Notes: generated by a model not told the origin, from the letters alone. A stretch of 64,000 nt of DNA from Psychroflexus aurantiacus (GCF_010820555.1 NZ_JAAIKD010000002.1:1-64000), one strand, 5' to 3'. Positions 39,983 to 49,763 are shown, counted from the first letter of the stretch. Program-made: numbers and translations.

Positions 39983-42307
39983 TTATTGCCCTTCTTTGAA
40001 AGACTCAAACTCACTTGTTGTATTTTCTCTTGGCCAAACATTGTTTGACGTATCTACGTCTGCAGTTTCCTGATTTGGATCCACTACTATTTTTACGATT
40101 TCCTTTTCAGAAAGAATGGCTTTTTTTACTTGTGAATCATTTTTTCTCCACACTTGAACAGGGTAGCTGATCGTTTTTGAAGTCCCGTCTGCATACTGAA
40201 ACTCTACAATAATAGGCATCACCAATCCACCTGGCTTGTTAAAGGTGATTTCATATATATGTTTTGGTGTCTTCATGGCTTCAACCTGTTCCATAGTAAA
40301 GTTATCCATCAGATACTCACGAAGCTTGGGTGCGTCTTTCAAAGGATCACCAACTTTCATGGAAGCATCGAAGCTTTCACTGTCTTCAGTCAGCAAATAA
40401 ACAGCGTCTTGGGTGCGAGGATCCTTTTCTGGATCATTAATACCATATCTTGCCAAAAGCGCTTTGCCTTCCACCGTAGGATTGCTTGTGAGGAAATAGG
40501 TTTTGACATCTTCCACACCTATATCCACATAGTCTGTGGTATAGAACCAGCCTCTCCAGTACCAATCCAATTCAACGGCAGACGCATCTTCCATGGTTCT
40601 AAAGAAATCTTCCGGAGTCGGGTGTTTAAATTTCCATCGTTGTGCAAAGGTTTTAAACGAATAATCGAATAAATCATGACCCATAACCGTCTCTCTTAAT
40701 ATATTCAAGGCTGTAGCCGGTTTTCCATAAGCATTGTTACCCAGTTGGTAAACCTGCTCCGGATTGGTCATAATGGGTGAGATGTATTCCTGATTTCCCT
40801 TCATATAATTGACAATCTTGGAAGGTTCTCCACGTCTTGACGGATATTTTTCATACACTTCATTATTGCCTTGTAAAACTTCAGGATAGGTTTCTGCAAA
40901 TTCCTGCTCAGATAAATATTGCATAAAGGTGTTAAGGCCTTCGTCCATCCATCCCCACTGTCTTTCATCACTATTCACAATCATGGGAAAGAAATTATGT
41001 CCAACCTCATGAATGATGACGCTCATCATACCAAATTTAACCCGGTCTGAAATAAAGCCTTCTTCATCTGGTCGTCCGTAATTCCAGCAAATCATCGGAT
41101 ATTCCATTCCCTGGCTTTTGGCATGTACCGAAATGGCTTTGTGATATGGGTATTGAAAGGTATAATCGCTATAGGTTTTTAAGGTGCTTGCCACAGCTCG
41201 TGTCGACCAGTCCTCCCATAAGGGGTTACCTTCTTTCGGGTAAAGAGAAACGGCCATGACGTCCTTATCACCAACTTTTACAGCCATCATGTCCCAGATA
41301 AATTTTCTTGAGGTAGCAAAACCAAAATCTCTTACCATTTCAGCTTCAAATTCCCAAGTTTTAGTTCTGGTAGCATTCCTTTTTTCATTGGCAATCGCTT
41401 CTTCTTCTGTCACGATTAAAACGGGTTGATCGTAAGTCTCTTTAGCTTTTTCGTAGCGGTCCAGCATGACTTTGCTGAATACGTCGTCTCTGTTTTGTAG
41501 TTTTCCGGTAGCATCCAGAATGTGATCTTCAGGGACGGTTATTTTTACGTTATAGTCTCCAAAAGGTAAAGCCCATTCACCGCTTCCCCAAAACTGATAA
41601 TTCTGCCATCCCTCTTTGTCATTGTATACAGCCATTCTAGGGAAAAACTGTGCCATGACGTAGGCTCTGTTGTCATCTTCTTCAAAATACTCATAACCAG
41701 AGCGCCCTCCGTTTACCGTATGGTTATTGATTAAATAATCCCATTCAATAGAAAATTCAAAAGCGTCACCTGGCATAAGTGGTTCTTCTAGATTTATCCT
41801 CATCATGGTGTAATTGATCGTGTAGGGCAGAGGCACTCCGTTTTGATGTACTTTTTTAATATTGAAACCACCGTCAAAAGCCGGCTCCATATAAGAACTT
41901 ACAAAGCTGCCTGCAGGCGTAACAGGAGCAAATTCGCTACTGTTTCTTTCCTTGGCAGGGCTGTCCTTTGCTCTTATATTTTGATCCAGCATCACCCACA
42001 GGTATTCTAGTGAATTGGGTGAATTATTGGTATAAGTAATGGTTTCTTTACCGTACAGTGTCGTGTTTTCATCATCCAGAATAATATCCATCTCGTAGTC
42101 TGCGGTATTTTGATAATATTGATGTCCAGGAGCACCTGAAGCTGTCCTGTAAACATTTGGAGTTGCAAACTCATCGTAAAGTTGTCTGAACTTATTTTGA
42201 TTGGTATGACCGGTTTGCTTTTCCTCTTTTTCTTGTTCCTGGGCATATCCAGAAATGGATAAGACAAAAACGGATAATAAAAGACTTGTGTATTTAATCA
42301 AATTCAT
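39983..42307 (-). CDS. M1 family zinc aminopeptidase (774 aa)
   Basis: A signal peptide (LLLSVFVLSISGYAQ) precedes an M1-type beta-saddle and a gluzincin catalytic domain with IIHEVGHNFFPMIV and GWMDEGLNTF, giving the HExxH-(18)-E zinc site. Such exported enzymes cleave peptides from the N-terminus. Long Bacteroidetes members like this end in an extra beta-rich region, as here. It is the last gene of an operon with two regulatory-domain proteins and a DUF6702 protein. It lies 12 nt after the DUF6702 gene. Confidence 0.88.
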   Translation of the reverse strand: MNLIKYTSLLLSVFVLSISGYAQEQEKEEKQTGHTNQNKFRQLYDEFATPNVYRTASGAPGHQYYQNTADYEMDIILDDENTTLYGKETITYTNNSPNSLEYLWVMLDQNIRAKDSPAKERNSSEFAPVTPAGSFVSSYMEPAFDGGFNIKKVHQNGVPLPYTINYTMMRINLEEPLMPGDAFEFSIEWDYLINNHTVNGGRSGYEYFEEDDNRAYVMAQFFPRMAVYNDKEGWQNYQFWGSGEWALPFGDYNVKITVPEDHILDATGKLQNRDDVFSKVMLDRYEKAKETYDQPVLIVTEEEAIANEKRNATRTKTWEFEAEMVRDFGFATSRKFIWDMMAVKVGDKDVMAVSLYPKEGNPLWEDWSTRAVASTLKTYSDYTFQYPYHKAISVHAKSQGMEYPMICWNYGRPDEEGFISDRVKFGMMSVIIHEVGHNFFPMIVNSDERQWGWMDEGLNTFMQYLSEQEFAETYPEVLQGNNEVYEKYPSRRGEPSKIVNYMKGNQEYISPIMTNPEQVYQLGNNAYGKPATALNILRETVMGHDLFDYSFKTFAQRWKFKHPTPEDFFRTMEDASAVELDWYWRGWFYTTDYVDIGVEDVKTYFLTSNPTVEGKALLARYGINDPEKDPRTQDAVYLLTEDSESFDASMKVGDPLKDAPKLREYLMDNFTMEQVEAMKTPKHIYEITFNKPGGLVMPIIVEFQYADGTSKTISYPVQVWRKNDSQVKKAILSEKEIVKIVVDPNQETADVDTSNNVWPRENTTSEFESFKEGQ

Positions 42308-42319
42308 AAGGAGTAAGTA

Positions 42320-42829
42320 TTACAATTTAGGGTTATAATTAAGGGTTCGCTTTGAAATTTCTTTTTCAAGAATAAAACTTTTTTTATAATTATCGGATTT
42401 AAAATGAATCATATTTTTTTGTTCTTCATACAAATCCGTCAATATTGAATTTTCGATGCTTAAACGTTCAAAAGAGTCCAGGTTTTCAACTTCCAGAAAC
42501 AAATAAATCATATCGTCTTCGTATTTCCTTCCCAGATAATTGAACTCCAAAATTCCGGTTTCGGTTTCCAGCACAAATTTATCTCTGAGATACTTTTCTA
42601 TATACACCTCTATTTCTTCGACTTCCAGACCTGGAATAAGTTTAAAATCCTTGTTGTATCTTTTGTTTAGAACCTCTTCAAAATCATCTGTGAAAACCCT
42701 GGAAATAATCTGAAGACTCTGTTCGTTTTGAATATAGGTTATATCCGTCACGCTGAGGTAGAATTCGTGATAAACAGTTGTTGCCGAAGTCAAGGATAAC
42801 CAAAGGATGAAGGCTGTTAAAAATTTCAT
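42320..42829 (-). CDS. DUF6702 family secreted protein (169 aa)
   Basis: The protein has a signal peptide (MKFLTAFILWLSLTSA) followed by YHEFYLSVTDI and LQIISRVFTDDFEEVLN, which I associate with DUF6702. The family is found in flavobacteria upstream of M1 peptidase genes, as here. Its function is unknown. It overlaps the upstream gene by 4 nt and is part of the four-gene operon 39983-44362. Periplasmic. Confidence 0.7.
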   Translation of the reverse strand: MKFLTAFILWLSLTSATTVYHEFYLSVTDITYIQNEQSLQIISRVFTDDFEEVLNKRYNKDFKLIPGLEVEEIEVYIEKYLRDKFVLETETGILEFNYLGRKYEDDMIYLFLEVENLDSFERLSIENSILTDLYEEQKNMIHFKSDNYKKSFILEKEISKRTLNYNPKL

Positions 42830-43581
42830 TCTGTAATTGCTTTTAATTTGAGATAAGCGATAGCTTTAAGTTTGAGTTCATCTATCAGGGCTAAAGGGTC
42901 ATTTTGATTTACTATGGACATCGTATTTTGATCTTCGGCGCAAAAATAGGCGAAATCTTCTATATATATCTTTGGTATTCTTAAGTCTTTAGTGATAAGG
43001 TCGGAAGTTACTTTTCTCAGCACCTTATTTTTATTGGATTGCACAATAGCGTTTTCCTTTCTTTTTTTAAGCATCTTGGTTTCACCGCTTATCCAGTTGA
43101 TCAACGGAGCTAAAGGAATACCTCCTGAACTTGTATTTGCGGTATAAATCTCCCGGTCTACTTTGTCTAATTGTCGCGGCACACCAAATCCAAATTGTCT
43201 TTGATCTACAAAATCTACCTTGACCTGAGCCATATCCTTGCTTAAATCTCCGGTTAAATCATATGGATTAAGGGTGACTTCCGGAAGTTCGTTGACTTCT
43301 AGTTCTAAAAAAATGGAGGTAGAGGTTTGTAAATTGTTTTCTTCCACCTTAAGTGTATAGGTTCTGTGTTGTAAGGAGGTGAATAAAATCGAATCTCCAA
43401 CATGGGCTCTTATTTTATACTCTCCGTCGGGATTGGATACACTGCCTATTTTTTGATTGATATTGATCACATTTACCTGATAGTCACTAATCGAGTCTGC
43501 ATAAATCTGACCTTTCAAAAAACTGTCCTGAGCGGTCAAAAGAAAAGGTGAAATCAGAACTAAAAAGAGGAGCTTTTTCAA
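42826..43581 (-). CDS. Carboxypeptidase-regulatory-like domain protein (251 aa)
   Basis: After a signal peptide (MKKLLFLVLISPFLLTAQ) there is a CarboxypepD_reg-like beta-sandwich: FLKGQIYADSISDYQVNVIN, GSVSNPDGEYKIRAHVGDSILF, and then LPEVTLNPYDLTGDLSKD. The same outline occurs in the upstream 259-aa protein, so the two are diverged paralogues. The C-terminal half is helical and unclassified. The domain usually occurs at the start of TonB-dependent receptors, but no barrel is present. Probably periplasmic; role unknown. Confidence 0.72.
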   Translation of the reverse strand: MKKLLFLVLISPFLLTAQDSFLKGQIYADSISDYQVNVININQKIGSVSNPDGEYKIRAHVGDSILFTSLQHRTYTLKVEENNLQTSTSIFLELEVNELPEVTLNPYDLTGDLSKDMAQVKVDFVDQRQFGFGVPRQLDKVDREIYTANTSSGGIPLAPLINWISGETKMLKKRKENAIVQSNKNKVLRKVTSDLITKDLRIPKIYIEDFAYFCAEDQNTMSIVNQNDPLALIDELKLKAIAYLKLKAITE

Positions 43582-43582
43582 A

Positions 43583-44362
43583 TTAGTCTTTAGATTTAAA
43601 TTCTTTTGATTTATCTATGAGAAATCCTATAAGGTCCAGCTCATTTTCTTTCTTAAGCATAGTTTTGGTGAGTCCTTCGTCTTCCACAAAAAAGATGAAC
43701 TCATTGATACGGTCTTCATCAATATCAAGGTTTTCTTTGAAGAAAGAATCTTTATACATCTTTCTCACCATGACGTCAACATTTTTCGGAAGCCTGTGAT
43801 CTTCCATTACCTCTCTTGAGGATAAGATGGCTCTGAAGATATTGGCTATATTGAGTCCGTTTTTGATAAAGCGCTGTTCTGTGGTGTAGTTTTCGGTGAT
43901 GGTTTGCGACCTTACGTAAGGCTGTTCGCCCTCATATTCATTAATCACGGTTTCTGCATCCGGAGCCGCATAAAAAGTGGTTTTCACTTTCCTGGCATCT
44001 ACCTCAATATTTCCTTCAAGATCATAAGGTCTTACGATGACTTCATCCAGAGTATTTATTTCATCATTGATTTTGACGGTGAACTTTCTCTTCTTGATAA
44101 TATTTTCGTCTATAATCACTGTGAAATTTTGATATTGAATAGATTCAAATCGCAATCTGTCTCCTTCCCTTACGGGTATACCAAACTGGCCATAGGCATT
44201 GGTTACTGTCCCTTGCTTTGAATTCTGATTGATAATCTCAATTTGGGAAGCTTCGCCATCCAGGGGAACGATCACTTCACCGGCTACAAAAACTCTATCG
44301 TCTATTTGTGCGCTAAGGTTTTGAATTAAAAAAAGGAATATAAAGGCAGAGATAAGTCTCAT
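43583..44362 (-). CDS. Carboxypeptidase-regulatory-like domain protein, paralogue (259 aa)
   Basis: A signal peptide (MRLISAFIFLFLIQNLSAQ) is followed by the same beta-sandwich pattern as its neighbour: VFVAGEVIVPLDGEASQIEI, QGTVTNAYGQFGIPVREGD and LDEVIVRPYDLEGNIEVD. It is the first gene of the operon with its paralogue, the DUF6702 protein and the M1 peptidase, 1 nt apart from the next. Joint envelope function with the peptidase is likely but unproven. Confidence 0.72.
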   Translation of the reverse strand: MRLISAFIFLFLIQNLSAQIDDRVFVAGEVIVPLDGEASQIEIINQNSKQGTVTNAYGQFGIPVREGDRLRFESIQYQNFTVIIDENIIKKRKFTVKINDEINTLDEVIVRPYDLEGNIEVDARKVKTTFYAAPDAETVINEYEGEQPYVRSQTITENYTTEQRFIKNGLNIANIFRAILSSREVMEDHRLPKNVDVMVRKMYKDSFFKENLDIDEDRINEFIFFVEDEGLTKTMLKKENELDLIGFLIDKSKEFKSKD

Positions 44363-44465
44363 ATGTTATTTTTTGTACAATCTACTTAAAAATTCAGATA
44401 CGCAATCCTAATTTTGCTACTAAAGTTATGTTAACTGAGTTCAATTCAATTTAAGTTTCTGTTTT

Positions 44466-45164
44466 ATGCAAGCCATTATCGCCAGTACATCCACTGTTCA
44501 TGGAAGTTCCTATTTAGAGTATCTCGAACCGGTTCTGAAGAACCACTTTAGGGACATACAAGACCTTGTATTTATTCCCTTCGCAAGGCCCGGAGGAATT
44601 TCACATGAGGATTATACCTTAAAGGCAAGAAAAGGCTTAATGTCTTGTGTAAAATCTGTAAAAGGATTGCATGAGTTTTCAGACATGAAACAGGCGATTT
44701 CAGAAGCTGAAGCCATTTTTGTAGGCGGTGGAAACACCTTTTTACTGGTAAAACAACTGCATGAACTCGACTTGATGCAGACTTTAAAAGGGAGTATTGA
44801 GCAGGGCGCAAAATATCTCGGGACCAGTGCCGGTAGCAATATTTGTGGGGTATCGATGCAAACGACCAACGACATGCCAATTGTTTATCCGCCGTCTTTT
44901 GAGACCTTGGGCATTCTCAATTTCAACATCAATCCTCATTATTTGGATCCAGATACCGCCTCAACCCATAAAGGAGAGACCCGGGAAACACGGATTCAGG
45001 AATTTCAGACGTTAAATTCTGAAATTGTTGTAGGGCTCCGGGAAGGCAGCTGGATAAAAATCGATAATTTAGAAATCTCACTGGAAGGCCCATGGCCGGC
45101 CAGGGTATTTGAACCTGGCAAAGAAGCCTACGAGTTAAGTCCAAACCGACCTATTAAATTTTAA
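44466..45164 (+). CDS. pepE: Dipeptidase E (peptidase S51, 232 aa)
   Basis: The serine nucleophile lies in YLGTSAGSNI, preceded by AIFVGGGNTFLLVKQL, both conserved in aspartyl dipeptidases; NINPHYLDPD gives the probable His and Asp. PepE splits Asp-X dipeptides in the cytoplasm. Length matches the family. The glutaminase gene follows 3 nt later, so the two share an mRNA and may jointly provide acidic amino acids. Confidence 0.92.
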   Translation: MQAIIASTSTVHGSSYLEYLEPVLKNHFRDIQDLVFIPFARPGGISHEDYTLKARKGLMSCVKSVKGLHEFSDMKQAISEAEAIFVGGGNTFLLVKQLHELDLMQTLKGSIEQGAKYLGTSAGSNICGVSMQTTNDMPIVYPPSFETLGILNFNINPHYLDPDTASTHKGETRETRIQEFQTLNSEIVVGLREGSWIKIDNLEISLEGPWPARVFEPGKEAYELSPNRPIKF

Positions 45165-45167
45165 GAA

Positions 45168-46082
45168 ATGGATTATCAAGCAATCTTAAATGTCATTCAA
45201 AAAGAATTTTCTCCTCATGAAGATATGGGCAAAGTAGCTGGCTATATTCCGGAACTGGAGAAAGTAGATCCGCTTAAGTTTGGGGTTTACCTGTATTGTC
45301 AGGATGGATCTTCGTTTCAGTTCGGAGACAGCCAGGAAAAATTCTCCATACAAAGTATTTCTAAAGTCTTTACCCTGACCATCGCCAAGGAATTGCTGGG
45401 CAGGGATTTGTGGAAACGCGTAGATGTAGAGCCCTCGGGAACACCTTTTAATTCTCTTACAGAACTGGAAAGAGAAAGTGGAGTCCCTCGTAATCCTTTT
45501 ATAAATGCAGGATCTATTGTTGTGGCAGATGCGCTTTTGACAGTCCTGGAGAACCCCGAGCGGGATCTGTTGAAGTTTGTGCGTAAACTTTGCGGAGATG
45601 ATGATATTTTCTACGATGAGTCGATTTATAAAAGTGAAAAAAGTCATGGGTATCGAAACAAGGCTCTGGTCAATTACATGAAATCCCTTGGGAATATTGA
45701 AAATGACACAGAAAAAGTCCTGGAGTTTTATTTTTATCAGTGTTCTCTTGCCATGAATTGTGAGCAGCTTTCCAAGGCGTTTATGCTATTTGCCAATGAA
45801 GGTTTGCATTTTCAGACCGGAGAAAAAGTGATCGATAAGCAGAGTGTTAAGCGTGTCAACTCCATCATGCAGACTTGCGGATTTTACGATGAAGCAGGAG
45901 AGTTTAGTTTTAGGGTAGGCTTGCCCGGCAAAAGTGGAGTGGGAGGCGGTATCGTAGCCGTGCATCCGGAAAAATATGCCGTAGCAGTCTGGAGTCCAAT
46001 GCTGAACGAGAAAGGGAATTCTGCTTTAGGAATGAAAGTTTTGGAACGGCTAACCACTCTCACGGGCTTTTCGATTTTCTAA
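45168..46082 (+). CDS. glsA: Glutaminase (304 aa)
   Basis: The serine-dependent beta-lactamase-like glutaminase motif SxxK is SISKVF, and other landmarks are PFINAGSIVVADAL, GYRNKALVNYMKSLGN and LPGKSGVGGGIVAVHP. The enzyme hydrolyses glutamine to glutamate and ammonia. Length is standard for bacterial GlsA. Co-transcribed with pepE. Confidence 0.95.
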   Translation: MDYQAILNVIQKEFSPHEDMGKVAGYIPELEKVDPLKFGVYLYCQDGSSFQFGDSQEKFSIQSISKVFTLTIAKELLGRDLWKRVDVEPSGTPFNSLTELERESGVPRNPFINAGSIVVADALLTVLENPERDLLKFVRKLCGDDDIFYDESIYKSEKSHGYRNKALVNYMKSLGNIENDTEKVLEFYFYQCSLAMNCEQLSKAFMLFANEGLHFQTGEKVIDKQSVKRVNSIMQTCGFYDEAGEFSFRVGLPGKSGVGGGIVAVHPEKYAVAVWSPMLNEKGNSALGMKVLERLTTLTGFSIF

Positions 46083-46148
46083 AAAGTCTTTTGTAAGTTT
46101 TAAAATTTTATGTTTCGCTGTTAACAAACAGACCAGTATATTTGCAGT

Positions 46149-46451
46149 ATGATAATTTTACCTCTTTTTATTAGTGGCGCAGAAATCGTCTTTATCTTAT
46201 TTATTCTGATCATGGTTTTCGGTGCTGATAAAATTCCGGAAATCGCCAGATTTTTTGGAAAAACAATGAAGTCTTTCCGCCATGCTACCGATGAAATCAA
46301 AACTGAAATCACCAAGCAAAAGAAAGATTACAACTTAGATTTTGATATCCAGAAAGAAGTCGAAGACCGAACCAAAACCTTAGACTCTGAAACCTCAAAA
46401 TTAAAAGATGAAGTTGAAGATGCTATTGGTCCCATCAAAAGAAGGTTCTGA
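46149..46451 (+). CDS. tatA: Twin-arginine translocase subunit TatA/B (100 aa)
   Basis: One N-terminal membrane span is followed by FGADKIPEIARFFGKTMKSF, the Tat amphipathic helix with the FG motif, and a charged coiled tail. The protein forms the pore-like component for folded-protein export. The tail is longer than in minimal TatA. No tatC lies nearby. It overlaps the PAP2 gene by one base. A TATATTTG sequence at 46137-46144 resembles a -7 box but lies too close to the ATG for a normal leader. Confidence 0.88.
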   Translation: MIILPLFISGAEIVFILFILIMVFGADKIPEIARFFGKTMKSFRHATDEIKTEITKQKKDYNLDFDIQKEVEDRTKTLDSETSKLKDEVEDAIGPIKRRF

Positions 46452-47032
46452 TGGAGCTCAATCCTTCCCGCTGGGATTGGAAACTGATGGTGTATCTGAA
46501 TAACTTAAGTCCAGATGCCTTAGATTCTTTTTGGACCTTCGTAACCCATACAGAACACTGGATTTTCTTCTATTTTTTTCTTTTACTGCTGTTTTTTTAT
46601 AAGGCTGACTATAAAAAAGGCTTATTAGGAGCTTTAGTTTTGCTGATGAGTGTTGGTTTTACCCATTTGCTTACGGAGCTTACAAAATTTATGGTGCAGC
46701 GAAACCGGCCAAATCTCACCGAAGATATTATGGCCAATCTGAAAATTCTTTACGAACCTACCAATTTTAGTTTCTTTTCCGGGCATGCCTCAACTTCATT
46801 CGCAGCCACGGTATTCATTTATCTCGTTTTGAAATCCAGATTCAAATACCTAGGTCTCATTTTTATCTGGCCGGTTCTGTTTTCACTAAGCCGGATTTTT
46901 GTCGGTGTACATTTCCCGAGTGATATCATCGTTGGAGCTTTTGTAGGAACGATGATTGCCATTCTGTGTTTCAGATTTTATCACCTTGCTGAAAAAAAAT
47001 TACTGGGTGTAGGTGATCAAGATAATGCTTAG
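46451..47032 (+). CDS. PAP2-family membrane phosphatase (193 aa)
   Basis: All three phosphatase motifs are present: KFMVQRNRPN, SFFSGHASTS and SRIFVGVHFPSDIIVG. Five or six membrane spans surround them. Such enzymes remove phosphate from lipid phosphates, for example phosphatidic acid, undecaprenyl diphosphate or lipid A. Substrate unknown. It starts at the last base of the tatA stop and its 3' end overlaps the convergent EamA gene by 33 nt. Confidence 0.88.
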   Translation: MELNPSRWDWKLMVYLNNLSPDALDSFWTFVTHTEHWIFFYFFLLLLFFYKADYKKGLLGALVLLMSVGFTHLLTELTKFMVQRNRPNLTEDIMANLKILYEPTNFSFFSGHASTSFAATVFIYLVLKSRFKYLGLIFIWPVLFSLSRIFVGVHFPSDIIVGAFVGTMIAILCFRFYHLAEKKLLGVGDQDNA

Positions 47033-47875
47033 AACGGCTATCCCGATTCCAAGCCAGTTTTTGGGGATCACGTTTTCTCTGAAAAAGAGAATTCCCAGAA
47101 TTGTTGAAAGCAGCACTATGCTCACGTTATTGACGATAAAAATACTTGAGCTATCAAAGCCCTCCATCCTGAGCGCTAAAATGAAAAAGTAAATGGAAAA
47201 ATAATTTGGTATCCCCAGAAGAATGCCTCCTGCGGCATCTTTAAATTTAAAATTCGATTTGCCTCGAAGTCTTCTGACCCCATAAAATATCAGTCCGGTC
47301 ACAAAGGCGAAGAAAAAGGTGCTGGCAGAAAAAAGCGAAACTTCATTTTCCGGTACATAGGTGTTTTCAAGAAATTTTATACTACTCTCTATGATCCCGC
47401 TTCCAAGAAACACCAAAAGCGGAAAAATAAAATACTTCATATCTATACTTAAACCCTCTTTCTTCCTTACAGATACCAGGTAAACAGAGACTAAAGCCAT
47501 GAGAATACCGATGATTTTCAAGATGCCTAAGGATTCATTGTAGTATAGAATCACAAAAACAACGGGTATGGCTACGCTCATTTTGCTGGCTACCGAGACT
47601 ACAGACATCCCGCCTTTTTGGGTGGTGATGACCATAAGTGAAAAAACCAGAATAAACATAGCCCCTAAAATCACCGAGCCATAAAACCAGTCTTTGGTTG
47701 TAACGGACAAAATTCCTTCAACAGAAAAATTTCCCTGGAGGATAATTCCGAGTACAAAGGCTATAAGATAATTGACAATTAAGGCGTTTAGCGTCGTAAT
47801 GTTATACTTGCCGAAGAGTTTGAAAACGATATAAATCGCGCTGGAGGATAAAATACTTAAGATTAAGGCTATCAA
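47000..47875 (-). CDS. EamA/DMT-superfamily transporter (291 aa)
   Basis: Ten hydrophobic segments arranged as two five-span halves fit the EamA drug/metabolite transporter layout. Landmarks are KMSVAIPVVFVILYYNESLG in the first half and IVNNVSIVLLSTILGILFFREN near the end. Substrate unknown. Its start overlaps the HAD phosphatase stop by 4 nt, and a ribD gene lies upstream, so a three-gene minus-strand operon is likely. Confidence 0.85.
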   Translation of the reverse strand: MIALILSILSSSAIYIVFKLFGKYNITTLNALIVNYLIAFVLGIILQGNFSVEGILSVTTKDWFYGSVILGAMFILVFSLMVITTQKGGMSVVSVASKMSVAIPVVFVILYYNESLGILKIIGILMALVSVYLVSVRKKEGLSIDMKYFIFPLLVFLGSGIIESSIKFLENTYVPENEVSLFSASTFFFAFVTGLIFYGVRRLRGKSNFKFKDAAGGILLGIPNYFSIYFFILALRMEGFDSSSIFIVNNVSIVLLSTILGILFFRENVIPKNWLGIGIAVLSIILITYTQ

Positions 47876-48480
47876 AACAAATCCGATTTTATAGAAAATA
47901 ATTGAGTCACTTTTTCTTCACCAGCCTGAAGATGCCAGGTGTGAATACCTATGTTTTTGGCTGTTTGAATGTGTTCCAAAGTGTCATCTACAAACAATGT
48001 TTCTTCAGGATTCAAATCGTTCTCCTGTAAAACAAATTCAAAAATGGATTTATCGGGTTTTCTGAAATGAATCTCATGAGAAAGATAAAACTGATCAAAA
48101 CAGGATTTAAACTCTTCAAAAACTGAAATATGCTTCTTGACCCAGTCGATGTGAAGTGCGTTGGTATTGCTTAGTAAAATGAGTTTGTAAGTCCCTGTGG
48201 CTTTTAATGTTTTCAAAAACTCAAGCCGGTCCTTAGGGAAGTCGATTAAAATTGAGTTCCAGGCCTCCTTAAATTTTTCATCCGAAAGTCCCTCGAATTT
48301 TTCGGTATAGTGATGTATAAACGCATCGGATGAAATCAGGCCTTTTTCATAAGATTTGTTGATTTTAATGGATTCAGAATCCAATTCAGAAATCCCTAGC
48401 TGTTTTAAATGCTCAGTCGTTGCAGATTTATTTAAAGTGAGAAATACATCTCCAAAGTCAAATAGGATGGTTTTAATCAT
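47872..48480 (-). CDS. HAD family phosphatase (202 aa)
   Basis: Motif I is LFDFGDVFLTL with the nucleophile Asp, motif II is LILLSNTNALH, Lys follows in HFRKPDKSIFEF and the acidic motif is LFVDDTLEHIQTA. The C1 cap places it with YihX/epoxide-hydrolase-N-like phosphatases acting on small sugar or nucleotide phosphates. It overlaps ribD by 8 nt; flavin pathway dephosphorylation is therefore a possible role, but only by context. Confidence 0.85.
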   Translation of the reverse strand: MIKTILFDFGDVFLTLNKSATTEHLKQLGISELDSESIKINKSYEKGLISSDAFIHHYTEKFEGLSDEKFKEAWNSILIDFPKDRLEFLKTLKATGTYKLILLSNTNALHIDWVKKHISVFEEFKSCFDQFYLSHEIHFRKPDKSIFEFVLQENDLNPEETLFVDDTLEHIQTAKNIGIHTWHLQAGEEKVTQLFSIKSDLF

Positions 48481-49516
48481 TGTAAAAGTAATTCAGTTGA
48501 TCGCCTTCTATCTCCGTTGTGCTGGAGGCTTGCCTGTTTAGACGTGGTCCTTTTGTGCCGTTTTCAATTTCATTTTGTCCCGTAAAGACTCTGGCTTCGT
48601 CCCACAGGTCAGAATCGATAAACTTCTGTAAGGTTTTGCTTCCGCCTTCAATGATGACCGATTGAAGTTCGAGTTGATACAGCTTATCTAGGATTTGCGG
48701 CAGTAAATCGCTCTCGAAATCCAGGGGCTCAAAGCTTAAATTTTTTTGATTCTCAGCCGTTGAGGTGTTGTGATGAAACACCACCGTGGGCTGCGAAGTA
48801 TCCAGGATTGACAGGTGTTTTGGTAATTTCAGGGATTTATCCAGAACTATGCGCGTAGGGTTTTTTCCGGCCCAATGTCTTGTATTCAGTTTTGGATTGT
48901 CCTTCACAGCCGTTTGCGTTCCTATTAAAATTCCCTGTTCTTCACTTCTCCATTTATGCACAAGCTGCTGGGAATAGGGGTTCGTTATCCAGAAAATGCC
49001 ACCTGCTTTTTGGTCTGCAGGAGCGATGAAACCCTGCTTAGTTTCAGCCCATTTCAAAATGATGTAAGGTCTTTTTTTTCTGTGAAAAGTAAAAAATCGC
49101 CTGTTCAAGGCCTCGCATTCTTCTTCACAAACCCCCACGACAACATTCCTGCCGGCAGCAAGTAATTTTTGAATGCCCTTTCCGGCTACTTCCGCAAAAG
49201 GATCTAGCGTTCCTATAACGATGTTTGGTATTTTTTTGGCAATAATAAGATCGCTGCAGGGTGGTGTTTTTCCATAGTGACTGCAGGGCTCCAGAGTTAC
49301 GTAAAGCGTTGATTTTTTCAGCAGGGATTGGTCTTTTACGGCTTGTATGGCTCTCACTTCGGCATGGGCATCCCCTGCTTTGATGTGCCAGCCTTCACCA
49401 ATAATGGTGTTATCACAAACAATGACACAACCCACAAGCGGATTGGGATAGGTGGTGCCCAGTCCGTTTCTTGCTAGTTCAAGACATCGGTTGATATAAA
49501 ATGCGTTTGTTTTCAC
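48473..49516 (-). CDS. ribD: Bifunctional riboflavin deaminase/reductase RibD (347 aa)
   Basis: The N-terminal deaminase has HAEVRAIQ and TLEPCSHYGKTPPCSDL, the zinc site. The C-terminal reductase has ILKWAETKQGFIAP, KWRSEEQGILIGTQTAV and VIIEGGSKTLQKFI. It carries out two successive steps of riboflavin synthesis. The other rib genes are not in the window. First gene of the ribD-HAD-EamA operon. Confidence 0.94.
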   Translation of the reverse strand: MKTNAFYINRCLELARNGLGTTYPNPLVGCVIVCDNTIIGEGWHIKAGDAHAEVRAIQAVKDQSLLKKSTLYVTLEPCSHYGKTPPCSDLIIAKKIPNIVIGTLDPFAEVAGKGIQKLLAAGRNVVVGVCEEECEALNRRFFTFHRKKRPYIILKWAETKQGFIAPADQKAGGIFWITNPYSQQLVHKWRSEEQGILIGTQTAVKDNPKLNTRHWAGKNPTRIVLDKSLKLPKHLSILDTSQPTVVFHHNTSTAENQKNLSFEPLDFESDLLPQILDKLYQLELQSVIIEGGSKTLQKFIDSDLWDEARVFTGQNEIENGTKGPRLNRQASSTTEIEGDQLNYFYND

Positions 49517-49763
49517 TGCGTAAAAATAGAAAAAGACTTAAGCATTCAGCTTTTCTTTAATTCGTTTTATGAAATTAATTGAGATCTTTTTTTGTGATAT
49601 TACCAGATCTGATGCAGCTATAAAATTCGATGTATAAAAATTTCAATTTTTAAATGCAGATAGGCCTATAAGTCTAAAATTCATTTAATTTTGTTTGCGT
49701 TCTCAGGTTCTATCTAAAACCCTGGAAGTTAAAATTAATACACGTATTCAACGGAAGCCTAAC

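Noticed and set aside
46137-46144. -7 promoter box TATATTTG for tatA
   Set aside because: It matches the consensus but ends only 4 nt before the ATG, which would give a transcript starting at or after the start codon.
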